A stretch of 64,000 bases of DNA from Cyclina sinensis (taxonomy: Eukaryota; Mollusca; Bivalvia; Venerida; Veneridae), in contig JAAONU010000006.1 in NCBI GenBank assembly GCA_012932295.1, forward strand, positions 33,196,882-33,260,881. Reading direction: 5' to 3'. The position numbers and the translations under genes are program-made. A model generated the notes under the pieces. That model did not search any database. It saw nothing but the letters and a program-made list of their open reading frames with translations, and was not told the origin of the DNA. Positions 46,442-58,351 of this stretch are shown here, piece by piece. Numbering within the stretch: position 1 is the stretch's first letter; every line of letters begins with the position of its first letter.

Positions 46442-48853
46442 AAACGCAATATAAAAGTTTTAAGATTTGGAAATAACAATAATTCATTACTGGCCTTAAA
46501 CAAACAAATTCTAGTACATGTATCATTATTTTTTAGAAAATATCTTGAACTAAATTATTAGTAATGATGTTTTACTGTGACAACGATAAGTTCGTTTATA
46601 TCTGGAAATGAAAAATGAATACAGATAACTCTTTTGCACGTGCGTTATTTTTCCAACTGTAAAAATGAAGAAACGAGAAAAGTGACGTCTGAAAAGGTCA
46701 CATAAGAAAAATAGAAATATTATGAAATTAAACTAATGCTCTAACTACATATAAATGTGAAGCGAGAGCCACAGGACACAGGTGCTCAAACCTTGTGCCT
46801 TTCTCAGAAAGGAATGGCAAAAGCAAATCTTATTTATTCCATGCTGTATATGTGGAACCATAAATATTGAATTTAAATCTAAGTTTTTTTTAAACGCTCA
46901 TTTTACAATTACAATGGCCATAACTATTGCCATTCTGAGACGAGCTGCAAAGAAAAGTCCAGATTCACAACAAATCATCATGGTGAACACTTTTGGATGG
47001 TCTCATAATTCAGTTTCAAATGCTTCAGGAGCTATGCACAACACATACTTTAAAATGCACATTTTTCTACTATTTCAAGGACCGAAACCATGGGCATACT
47101 ATATATGGGCAATTTCAAATACTTTAGGAACTATGCGAGACACAAACTTTAAAATTATGGAAGGGGATATCCGCCACTGTATGTCTACTGCTAAATTACA
47201 ATTTTATGTAATTTACTTTCATATGCGTCCTACTTATTGACAACTTCATTAAAGTTGCATATATTCTATTTATAAGTAATTTGTTTTTCGTGTTTCCTAT
47301 TGCTATTGTTACAATTCATTCCCATATTCAACTAACTCTTATTTGCATATTTAGAGTCGGTGGTTTAACATTTTTTGTACCGTTGTGATCTTGAAATGTT
47401 TATCTGTAAAATTATGAACTGAAAACTATGTATTTGTAAATTCATTTGACTTTGTTGCTATTGAATGTGACAAGTAGTTAAAAACTACTTAAGTCTTTTA
47501 TGTTTCTAAATTTGAATGTATCGGCTTTTTTATTCAACGTCATTCTTGTTTGCTGCCACATGGCTGTTGTTTGAACTGAATATTCCAGAAGGTAATCATT
47601 AACAACATGAACGATAGAAAAATATGTTTAAACTTCAGGAAAAGAGGTATTTAAACATGATGCATAAACTAAGTATAATCGTCAATCGGTTGTTAAAAGC
47701 ATCATGTTAATGTAAACTTCGTAGGGAACCAGTAGTCTGGATCACCTGCCCTTTTCTCTCCGTTCAATAGTACTAAATTTTATAGTACGACGGGAACCAG
47801 ACTAAGGGAACCAGTAATTTAAGATTCTAGCGCAAATTATTATACACGGGAGATAACTGTGGAAGAACAAATTTTACGTTCGGTGTTTTCCGTGGTTTTA
47901 CGGTGAAATAGTAATTACCTGCCCGTGTATTTTGGATGTAATGCTACATAATGGCGAAGTAAGTGAATTAGTAAATATTTCTTTTTCAGTGGTAAAATTC
48001 TCCCATCTACACAATAAGTACAAGTTTTGACCTCAGGTCATTTATAATTTTATATTGTCAATTGAAATTCTCGGAAAAGTGGGTCAAATAATGAAGATTA
48101 GAGCTGGGACTTACGGTCCCTGATTAGAGGTAGAAATCTAGTTATTTGTTTATATTATAGCTTTCTTGACAGATTCACAGACACAGGTCACATCTCACAT
48201 CATTTTCAAACATGTATGAAAATACTATATACATGTATAATAGGATTATATTAAAACAATGTGGTCTGTGGACCGATTAGGTTTGAGAAAACTTTTCCAT
48301 TTTTCTGGGCAAATCACCCCTTCTTAACGGAATGAAGGAAAAATATAAAGAAATTATAACTTATGCATAGCGTCTATATGACTGAGAATATTGTTGAAGT
48401 ACATAAGTAGAGAAACCTAAGGGTTCTCACGGGAATTGAACGCCAACCGCTTTCATGAAGCTCCAACACTGTTGGCAACAGCAAGGTTGTTGGAAGTGGC
48501 CTAAACCACTACATTGTAGCAGGGTCTTTAAAAGAGAACCTGACTGTAGATAGATATGTCTATAAGTTAAAGACACCATTTGAGTATTTAGTCAAAATGT
48601 CAATCGGAACTGGTTGAATGACTTAACTCTGAGATGAATATAAAAAAAATCAGGAGTCTTTTTCATTTTCTGGTATTTTTTCAGCTAATTGAAAAATAAA
48701 TTGTCATGAAAATGTTTTAAATGTCATTTTGTATGTTTTATGATTAAGCTTTGTTTTTGAGTGAACATTAAAATGAGTGATTTTATCAAAAATGCTTAAG
48801 TGTGTAGAACTGTTCAGAACTGTTCCTTAAGAGTGAAGATAACCTGTATGAGG
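46442..48853. other. No gene seen; repeat fragment at 46850-47185
   Basis: A stretch at 46850-47185 has two internal similar halves (GGTGAACACTTTTGGATGG; GCTATGCACAACACATACTTTAAAAT and GAACTATGCGAGACACAAAC). Its right end, GGAAGGGGATATCCGCCA, reappears inverted at 50027-50046. The rest is featureless AT-rich sequence. Confidence 0.45.
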
Positions 48854-48927
48854 CTGGGTAGCTCAGACAATAGATCAGCGGAACAGTATTCCAACGGTAT
48901 GGAGTTTGAGTCCTGGTAGGCTGCACA
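48854..48927 (+). pseudogene. tRNA-like sequence
   Basis: GGCTGGGTAGCTCAG (box A-like) is followed about 45 bases later by GAGTTTGAGTCCTGG, a degraded box B and T arm. The acceptor stem is imperfect. It is probably a decayed tRNA or a SINE head. Confidence 0.5.
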
Positions 48928-50178
48928 GTCTAATATACTGAAAATTGTAGCATTATATTTTTGAGAAATTATATATCAAAATTTTGAAAAAAGTGGGATT
49001 TTTCAATTGGGAACGTGCCTTTATAGCATTCAAAAAAAGAATGAATAACAAAGTTTTCAGCTTGTATACTTAATTAGGTCAACTTGTACCTCAGTGACTT
49101 TTTGAAATGGTCAACTCTTACCTTGTTACTTTTTATTGATGAAATAAATACAGAAAGTCAAATTTATAATTATTGTAGCTGATAGATTATTTGCATTGGT
49201 CAGCTTATGCTCTTGCTACTTTTAGTTTTATAGAGTATAATAAGAGAAAATTATTGTTACGAGTTTACTAACGTACGTGATGACGACGGAAATAATAGTC
49301 GGTCAGTGAAAATGTAGTTGCCTGAAGTACTTATGTCGGGAGGAAAGTGCAAATTTCTCAACGAAATAAACTTTTGAAAAAGCAATTTACCTTTGTGTCC
49401 TGTTGTATTGTCCGTTTTGGATTGCACTAGTTTGCCTGGTATTTTTTTTGACAATACACCGTGCATGTTTAACCTTTTTACGGAAACTGCCGAAAAAAAT
49501 GGTTCCCAGCGTTATATGAATACATGTTACAGATGCATTCGGTTAGTTTCATGTTTGCTATTGCTTTGTGCTAACTGATATCTTTAAGTGAATATGAAAA
49601 TTTGTTTTAATACATTAATAAGCATTACACATAACTGAGTACAAAACATAAATTCCAGGCTGAATCGTGTACTTTAAAAGTCTTCTGAAATAAATATTCA
49701 ACGTCGAAATTACCGAAAGGAAATAATAGATGTTTAAAAGCTTATGTGTGTATTAAACGAGATATAGTCACAAAGAATCACGTCAAAAGTAGTAAGAACT
49801 TATAAGCATCAACATTTCAAGGTTATACACAATCGAATAACAAACGAATATGCATTTTCCTTTTTACATTTACAAAAATTGTATGATTTACATACATCAA
49901 GTTGCAAAAGCTGCAAGATATTTGCAACAAGCAGAGAAAATAAACTCAAAGGCACGGGGAAATGCAGATTATAATAAAGAATTAAACAAAGCAATATGCA
50001 GTTGTCATACAGCAGTATGCATACACTGGCGGATATCCCCTTCCATATTAAATGTCCAATTTTACTATTTCAAGGGCCATTACTGTGGTCAAACTGGGAC
50101 AAGACAAGCTACAAACAAAACCCCCAGGTGCCAACAACTTATCATAGCGAACATTCAAGGGGGGTTCGTGATTTTCAT
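48928..50178. other. No gene seen
   Basis: AT-rich. ATACACTGGCGGATATCCCC at 50020-50046 is the inverted relative of 47158-47182. No supported gene. Confidence 0.45.
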
Positions 50179-50805
50179 CAGTCGTCTTTAAAGCTTGACG
50201 CTTCCATTAGTGTTTTTAGAGCTGGACAGTTCTGTAAGTCGTTTTTTTTAATTTGGACGGTTCCATAAGACGTATTTAAATCTGAAAGACCGTAAGTCGT
50301 TTTTAAAGCTGGACGGTTACATTTGCCGTCTTTAAATCTGGACGGTTACATTTGCCGTCTTTAAATTTGGATGGTTACATTTGCCGTCTTTAAATCTGGA
50401 CGGTAACATTTGCCGTCTTTAAATCTGGACGGTTACATTTGCCGTCTTTAAATCTGGACGGTTACATTTGCCGTCTTTAAATCTGGACGTTTCCATTTGC
50501 CATCTTTAAATATGGACGGTACATTTGCCGTTTTTAAATCTTGACGGTTACATTTGCTTTCTTTAAATCTGGAAGGTTACATTTGCCGTCTTTAAATCTG
50601 GAAGGTTACATTTGCCGTCTTTAAATCTGGACGGTTACATTTGTCGTATTTGAAACAGGACGGATCCATTCGTCCTCCTTAAAGATGGACGGTTCCATAA
50701 GTCGTTTTTAAAACTTGATGGTTCCATTGGTCGTCTTTAAAGCTGGACGGTTCAATAAGCCGTCTTTAAATCTTGACGGTTCCATTAGTTGTACTTGAAA
50801 CTGGT
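50179..50805. repeat. 29-bp minisatellite, about 21 copies
   Basis: The unit is GTCTTTAAATCTGG followed by ACGGTTACATTTGCC. Central copies (about 50310-50640) are nearly identical. Copies towards both edges diverge (for example TTCCATAAGTCGTTTTTAAA), as expected when unequal exchange homogenises the middle. Confidence 0.9.
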
Positions 50806-51229
50806 GGAAAAATTATAGCAAAGCGGGCAAATCATTACGTGCTGTCATTTTTTTGTATAAATGCAGTAAAGAAAATCGTACGAATCCGTTTGATTTACAA
50901 TGGTATATTTGACATCTAAAAGAATAGAGCAACTACGTTTATTATGTATTGTCTAAAGGCACGATTCAAGGTAAATGAACAAAATGAATCATGTATATTC
51001 TGTCGTCTGTATAAGACGATGGATTTTTCTACAACAGATGTCATTCCTATACACAGACGCTCGGTCATATATCTCCGCTCGATGCTTATTAGTATACAAA
51101 TATGGATTCACAACGTACATAATACTGTCACGATTTCTGAAAACAACAATGTAAAAAGAAGTTGGAACGATCATTTAGAATCGAAAACGACGGCTAAATT
51201 TGCACGTGTTTCTAACTTATAATAAACGT

Positions 51230-54035
51230 AGTAAATCAAACCATAAATAACAAAATTTGGCTATTTTAACCAAAATTCAATAACTTGACCTTAAATGTCA
51301 AGGTTATCTAAACGTCAAGGTCATACTTATAATAAATTAAAATGTCACTTTTGTTGTTTTATCAAAGTATAAATCAAATCCATAAATTAACAACAGTTAG
51401 GACAATTTAAGCAAACTACAATAATGGGACCTTGACTGTCAAGGTCATTATAGGGTTAAGGTCATACCTGAATCATTCAATATGTAAGTTTTGTCAAAAG
51501 TGTTGTTTTGTCCAAGTATGAATCAAGTCTAACCATAAATTACACAGTTATGACCAATCTTAGCAGAATTCAATAATTTGATCTTGCTAGTCAAGGTCAT
51601 TTTTAAGGTCAAGGTCAAACTTGAATCAAAATGTCGGATTTGTCAAAAGTATTGTTTTGTCCATGTATGAATCAAATCCATCAATAAATGACAAAGTTAT
51701 GACAATTTAAGCAAAATTCAAACATCTGACCTTGACGGTCAGGGTAATTTTTAGGTCATGGTCACACTTGAGTTATTCAATATGTCGGTCTTGTCACAAG
51801 TGTTGTTTTGTCAAAGTGTGAATCAATTCCAACAATTAATGACAAAGTTATGGCAAATTGTAGCAAAATTAAATAATTTGACCTTGACTGTCAAGGTCAT
51901 TTTAAGGTCAAGGTCAAATTTGAAAGAATGATAATGTCAGATTTGTCATAAGTGTTGTTAAGTCCAAATAAGAATCAAATCCATAAATAAATGAAAAGGG
52001 TATGACAATTTAAGCAAAATTCAATCATCTGACCATGACAGTCAAGGTCATTTTAAGGTTATGGTCATACCTGAGTTATTCAATATGTCGGTTTTGTCAT
52101 GATTGTTGTTTTGTCCAAGTATGAATCAAAACCAACCATAAACAACCAAGTTATGACAATTTAGGCAAAATTTAATTATTTGACCTTAACGGTCATGGTA
52201 ATGTTAAGGTTAAGTTCAAACTTGAATAATTTATCTAGTCGGCTTTGTCATTAGTGTTGTTTTGTCAAAGTCTGATTCAAATCCAACCATAAATAAAATT
52301 ATGGCCAGTTTTAACAAGATTCAATAATTTGACCTTGACTGTCAAGGTCATTTAAAGGTCAAGGTCAAACCTGAAATAATCATAATGTCGCATTTGTCAT
52401 AAGTGTTGTTTAGTCCTAATATGAATCAAATCTATAGATAAATCAGAAAGTTATGACAATTTAAGCAAAATTCAATCATCTGACCTTGACGGTCAATGTC
52501 ATTTTAAGGTTATGGTCATATTTGAGTTATTCAACATGTCGGTTTTGTCATAAGTGTTGTTTTGGCCAAGTATAACTCAAATCCAACTATAAATACTAAA
52601 GTTATGGACAATTTTAGCAAAATTTCATAATTTGACCTTGAAGGTGAAGGTCTTTTATGAGTCAAGGTCATATCTGAAAGAAGCAAAATGTCGGATTTGT
52701 CATAAGTGTTGTTTTGTCCAAGTATGAATCAAATTCATAAATAGATGAAAAAGGTATGACAATTTAAGCAAAATTCAATCATCTGACCTTGAAGGTCAAG
52801 GTCATTTTAAGGTAATGGTCATATCTGAATTATTCAACATGTTGGTTTAGTCATTAGTGTTGTTTTGTCCAAGTATAAATCAAATCCAACCATAAATACT
52901 AAAGTTACGGACAATTTTAACAAAATTTAATAATTTGACCTTGAAGGTGAAGGTCATTTATGAGTCAAGGTCATATCTGAAAGAATCAACATGTCGGATT
53001 TGTCATAAGTGTTGTTTTGTCCAAGTATGAATCAAATCCATAGATAAATGAAAAAGGTATGACAATTTAAGCAAAATTCAATCATCTGACCTTGACGGTC
53101 AAGGTCATTTTAAGGTTATGGTCATACCTGAGTTATTCAATATGTCGGTTTTGTCATGATTGTTGTTTTGTCCAAGTATGAATCAAAACCAACCATAAAC
53201 AACAAAGTTATGACAATTTAAGCAAAATTTAATTATTTGACCTTGACGGTCATGGTAATTTCAAAGGTTAAGGTCAAACTTGAATAACTTATCTAGTCGG
53301 CTTTGTCATAAGTGTTGTTTTGTCGAAGTCTGATTCAAATCCAACCATAAATAACAAAATTATGGCCAGTTTTAACAAAATTCAATGATTTGATCTTGAC
53401 TGTCAAGATCATTTAAAGATCAAGGTCAAACTTGAAATAATCATAATGTCGGATTTGTCATAAGTGTTGTTTAGTCCAAATATGAATCATATCTATATAT
53501 AAATGGAAAGTTATGACAATTTAAGCAAAAGGTAGAGGTCATTTATGAGTCAAGGTCAAGTTGAGTCTGGTTCCCTTGAAGATCTTGTCGAAAGAGTTGT
53601 TGTGTCCAAGTATAAAGACAATCCACTTATTAATAATTAAGTTATGACAAATTTTAGCAAAATTCAATAATTTGACCTTGAAGGTGAAGGTCATTTATGA
53701 GTCAAGTTCAAGTTTTGTCCGGTCTACTTGAAGAGCTTGTCCAAAGGGTTGTTGTGCCCAAGCATGAAGAGAATCCACCTATTAATGATAAAGTTATGGC
53801 CAATTCTAGCAAAATTCAATATTTTGGCCTTGAAGATGAAGGTCATTTATGAGTCAAGGTCAAGTTTAGTCCGGTCATCTTGAAGGTCTTGTCCAAAGGG
53901 TTGTTGTGTCCAAGTATGAAGATAATCCATCAAGGAATAAAAAAAATAATGATCAATGTTAAAGTTTTCGGACAGCAACGGCAACACCATGACTATGACA
54001 ATAACTCGATTTTTTTTCAAAAAAAGTCGAGCTAA
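51230..54035 (-). repeat. ~150-bp satellite element rich in AGGTCA motifs
   Basis: About eighteen imperfect ~150-bp units carry TGTTGTTTTGTCCAAGTATG, AATCAAATCCA, AAAGTTATG, AAAATTCAAT and a TTGACCTTGAC / GTCAAGGTCA palindrome followed by a second AGGTCAAGGTCA. At the right edge is a hairpin, CTCGATTTTTTTTC pairing with AAAAAAAGTCGAG (54005-54031), preceded by a GACAGCAACGGCAACACC block. That gives a defined terminus, read on the - strand. No coding frame. Confidence 0.85.
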
Positions 54036-54395
54036 TAAAAAATTGAAGGTCATTTAAGGGTCAAGGTCAAATAAATATATGTCATTTGGAAGATCTCATC
54101 CAAAATGTTGTGTGCAAACATTTACTAAATCTGTTCAGAAATAAGGGAGTTATGGCCAATAATTAGTATTTTTGGCAATTGGACCTTCGCGGTCAAGGTT
54201 ATTCAGAGGCCAAGGTCAAATAAATATATGTTAGTGGGAAAGTCTTGTCCAAAGGGGTGTTGTGTTCAACTATGAAATAAATCCATTCCACTAAAAAGAA
54301 AGTTACAGGCAATGTTATAGTTTTCGGGCGGAATGACAGACGGACTGACAGACGGACTGTTATAAAACTATATGCATCCATTGGGGGGCATGAAA
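54036..54395. repeat. Related AGGTCA repeat fragment
   Basis: Two ~155-bp units with TCAAGGTCAAATAAATATATG, then TTTTCGGGCGGAATGACAGACGGACTG and a final TATGCATCCATTGGGGGGCATG. It is similar in plan to the neighbouring satellite but a distinct subtype beyond its terminal hairpin. Confidence 0.65.
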
Positions 54396-54759
54396 AAAAC
54401 TACGCTAAATTCTAAATAATTTAAATTTCTGTTTAAATAGTCACAAAATATCAAGATTTTTCAAAACCTTGATATTAAAGTACAGTTAAGTATTTGGATA
54501 AAATTAATAAAATGGATAAAAGGAGCTATGGGTATACGGCTTAAATGCTTAACATGTTTGCCGTGCATATTGGTTTAGGTTTAAGCGGGTCTAAAGGTTT
54601 ATTGTTAATTAATATTACATAATGAATATAATTTTGAGTGTCTGTCGATGTGTATTGTGTATGTGTGAAGCTTAAATGCATAATTAACATGTATTATATT
54701 GTGTGATTAATGTATTGTTTAAGAAGACCATATTGTAAACAAGGTCTATGTATGTTTCA

Positions 54760-54817
54760 TGTATAACCTTAATATGTCACTGTCTTTAAATAAAGATGTT
54801 ATTATTATTATTATTAA
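54760..54817 (+). repeat. Probable LINE 3' end with ATT-repeat tail
   Basis: ATATGTCACTGTCTTTAAATAAAGATG is followed by six ATT units. A simple-repeat tail after AATAAAG is typical of LINE insertions. No coding part remains nearby. Confidence 0.5.
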
Positions 54818-54971
54818 CGAAGACGGCTACCTGAAATCCTAACTGGTTTGCATATTAAACAAGACATTTTCCGTTATATATTATTCTTTAAAAGGGGTTT
54901 ATTTAACTTCCAGTATATCTAGTCAAGATAATTAATTTACAAAAATAAACTAATTTATTGTTTATAATGGA

Positions 54972-54977
54972 TTTATT
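54972..54977 (-). promoter_or_regulatory. Candidate polyadenylation signal of the somatomedin-B-like gene
   Basis: AATAAA on the - strand about 72 bp after the stop codon. A second lies at 54954-54959. Confidence 0.5.
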
Positions 54978-55048
54978 TGTAATTTTATATACAAACAGTC
55001 GACACGATAAATCAGTTAGTTGAATGTTTGCCCACTTTAATTAGGGTA

Positions 55049-58000
55049 TCATTCCGCACCCGCATCTCCCCTGCTTGTTCTCTTCCTCCAGTGGCCCAGA
55101 ATCTTGACAACAAAAATGATTGCGACCACCGACACTAGTGTTACAGTTATGACAATTTCTTTTGTTGAACCAGTACCATCATTATCATGCTCATAACTGT
55201 TATCAAGTCCTTCTGAACCAGATTTCACTGCAATCTTTAATTTGAGATACTGCGCCCTAATATGTGTATTAGAAATTCCGAGCATATAGGTGGCATTTGA
55301 AGTTGTTAGATCAGAAAACACGTCATCTATACAAGCAATAACACGGCCACCAGGCATTAACTGAAAGTCAGCAGTGAACAGTATTGTTCCTGTTTCGTAA
55401 ACACGAATATTTCCGACACTGTCCTTATACGTCTCAGAGGAGTCAAACTCCGTCCTATAACACAAGTGCGAACTGCTAATTCTAATCTCCGTCAGCGTCT
55501 TTCCGATACTGTCATACACGTGTATTGCTGGCAACGGGGTACGTGTTTTTCCCTTCTTGTATAAATTGCCACCAAAAAATACCAAATTCGTGTCTTTAGA
55601 TACCAAAGTAACTGTGGTGACTACTTCTGACTGTATATCTATCTCCAGGATGGCAACCTTTGTCAGGAACGCTGACAATAACGTCAGCGTACTTACGTAT
55701 GGGGATTCTTTCGGTGAAGTAAAGGAGATTACAAGACAATCATAGTTGTTTGTTATCTGCCACAGACCGTACGTAAATCGTTCAAACCCTACAGGTGCTA
55801 ATTGTTCGATAATGTCAGAGTAACTCCGATGAAAGCGTTTCAATGTTTTTTCGTCTAATTTTTGAACACGCAGGACCTCCAACACAACTGTAAAGAAAAT
55901 GTTTTCTGTTTGGGTAAATGCCGGAATACACGTTCCATCTACCGGGTAAAAGTGTTTCGGGCATAACACACGCTTGCATTTCACAGTAACCTGTAAGAGG
56001 TATAAATGCCAAATAAATCTAGTAAACTGTCATTTCGTTATGTTTTAGTTTCAAATTTCTTCAGCCAAATGTGTGAATATATCTTAAAATTTGAGAAACA
56101 ATGAACAAATATCGGTTGAAATGTAGTAAAAGAATTTACTTATCTTCCATGCCAAAGACCATGGTAATTTAGGTCAGTGTCAAGACCTGATTTTCAAAAA
56201 TGTGAAGTTTAAATAACATGCCATTGAAATTGACATTTTTATTCTTTCATTTTTTCCCAAAGTAGCAAGCGAAATTTGGCCAATGATATTCTAAACCATT
56301 CGTATCAATAACTATGTATTAATCTAAACCCTTGCACACATACGGGACATTTCAGAGAAATTCCAGGACATGTACGTGTGTCTAGTAGACATCTCAAAGG
56401 AGACTACAATATTGATTTTGTCTGTATAAATGTCATTTATTACACACCTTTGTAAAACTTATGGCAGTAGGGGTGCAATAGAATACCTCTTCCATGAAGA
56501 GTACTTGAATACAATAACCTATGATAATAAGATACCTTTTTACTAAAGCCCAGGGCTTTGACCCCCTTCGATTAAACTTTTTTTCTTATCTAATGAGAAA
56601 ATAAACAATATTAAACACTTTAGCCAAAAGATTTTAAAGATATTCGAGTATTACTTTAAAACTTCGCCGAATTAAAGAGGTCTTTCAAACAAACATACAA
56701 AACAAACACACTTATTTTGTTTGTCTTACAACACTAACTACAGTTACAAAGTAAACATTAACACTTATAAAAACCTAATGACTGCTGAGACTAAATTACA
56801 AAAAGTACATCAATCAGTGAGAACTACTGGAATGTGGTTGAAAACATGGTACCAATTTACTCCAAAAATCTTATACTGATGTAAATCGTCATAAATTAAG
56901 TTTTCATCTATTTACAATGTTTAAAGGTATTATAGCTTTCGAAATATATCAGAAACGAAGGAAATCCTGTTTAATTCCAATATAAAGTAAAGATTAAAAA
57001 TCAAGACATCAACAAAAAAAAAACTTAAAGAATGGCCCGTGCTGGGATCGAACCCATGAATTCATTAAAACGAACTCATATATACACAAATAATAGAACT
57101 GAGAACTCTTCAGTTAGGAGGTTCTGCATTACACCCCATAAACTAAAAATAAGAAAACAAGAATTATCCAGTATCATTAAAATTGTGAATGGTTATTTTT
57201 ACCTTGTCATAACTTGGTATAAACCCTGTATCACATGTGCTGTTTTCCGCGATGGAAACATTCAATATGTGTAAATCGGATTCGTTATATCGCAAAATAG
57301 CACTATGGTGGTCAAAAAGTAGGTTCATTTCTGCACTGACCACTTTTCCGTCGTAAAAATGTGCACAGTCCGACCGAAACGTATCTTTCTCGTTACAAAG
57401 ATAACATGCGATATTTCTGAACTTGGTAAACTTGAGTCCGCCGTTGACGCCAATAACAGGCAAGTAATAAGCTTTACAGATTTCATCGAGTCGTTTGTTG
57501 GAGTTCTCTGGACAAGTTGTGACATCCTCTAATGAACAACGAGTGACTAGATCTTGTGCCTGGCTTCTCGGCTTAAAAAGAACGCTACATGAGTAGACTC
57601 CATAAAAGGTGGCTATCGTCTGTAATATTTTGTATGGATTTTCAAAAAGGTGAGGTAGTTTTAAGTTTGCACAAACATATACCGCTTTCCAATGCATAAG
57701 GTTGTTTGTACTGTTCTCGAGTTCACTGCATCTGTAACAGTAGATATTTTTGTATGTCTTGTTCGTTTTAAGCGACGTAACTGGAATGATTATGTCTGGG
57801 TCAAATAAGTTGTTTTCGGATAAAAAATGGTAGTTATCATCGGTACACTTCCGTGACGTGTTCTTATTGTCCTGAAAGTATTGCGGACATGTGTTCACCA
57901 TCCAGTAAGAACTGGGCATGCCCGGAGACTCAAAGCGGATGTCCTTTTTCATGATATTTGCTTCTACGCAACCGAGATTTTGTTGAATATTCATCTCGAA

Positions 58001-58351
58001 ATTGTGTGAGAACCTTGAAGTTATGTTGGGGTCATTCAGCTGACTAGAAAGATCGGATTTATTCCTCAAAGTAATGTCATTCGTACCATTAACAAACCGG
58101 AAATCCGGGCAACACGTGCCCATTTTCTCGCACGTGGTGTCACAAGAGCATTGTCTACAACATGTTTGCGTCGAGTCCACGCTGCTCTCATTTTCTGACC
58201 GTATTGTGCAGAGCGAAACACTGTTACAACGATCAAAATGTAGTTCCAACAACGAAACAAGTTGATCCAATTTGTCACTTTCATTTTCACGTAATGCTTT
58301 CAATACTAAAAAGAAAGCCACAAAATAAAACTGCAAAATAATTTTCTGCAT
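55049..58351 (-). CDS. Single-pass membrane protein with somatomedin-B-like, Cys-rich ectodomain
   Basis: Two exons on the - strand: 58351-57203 (donor GTAAAA) and 55990-55049 (acceptor TACCTCTTACAG), joined in phase 0 to about 696 residues. I chose the ATG at 58351 over one at 58420 because it begins directly with a signal peptide (MQKIILQFYFVAFFLVLKAL). Residues 42-83 hold a somatomedin-B-like cluster (CSCDTTCEKMGTCCPDF). About 110-380 is Cys-rich with YKNIYCYRC, CYLC and many N-glycosylation sites. Exon two adds a CPKHFYP...TCIPAF segment and a beta-rich region without recognised domains. One helix (IVITVTLVSVVAIIFVVKIL) and a short basic tail end the protein. The N-terminal pattern resembles invertebrate adhesion-type GPCRs, but no GPS site or 7TM is present. 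Function unknown. Confidence 0.82.
55991..57202 (-). other. Intron of the somatomedin-B-like gene
   Basis: Bounded by GTAAAA and TTACAG on the - strand. GGCCCGTGCTGGGATCGAAC near 57032-57052 resembles, in reverse, a tRNA T arm and may be a tiny SINE relic. Otherwise nothing recognised. Confidence 0.7.

Noticed and set aside
48430..48540. Second tRNA-like region with GGGAATTGAACGCC
   Set aside because: Only a weak T-arm resemblance in reverse; no box A at the right distance.
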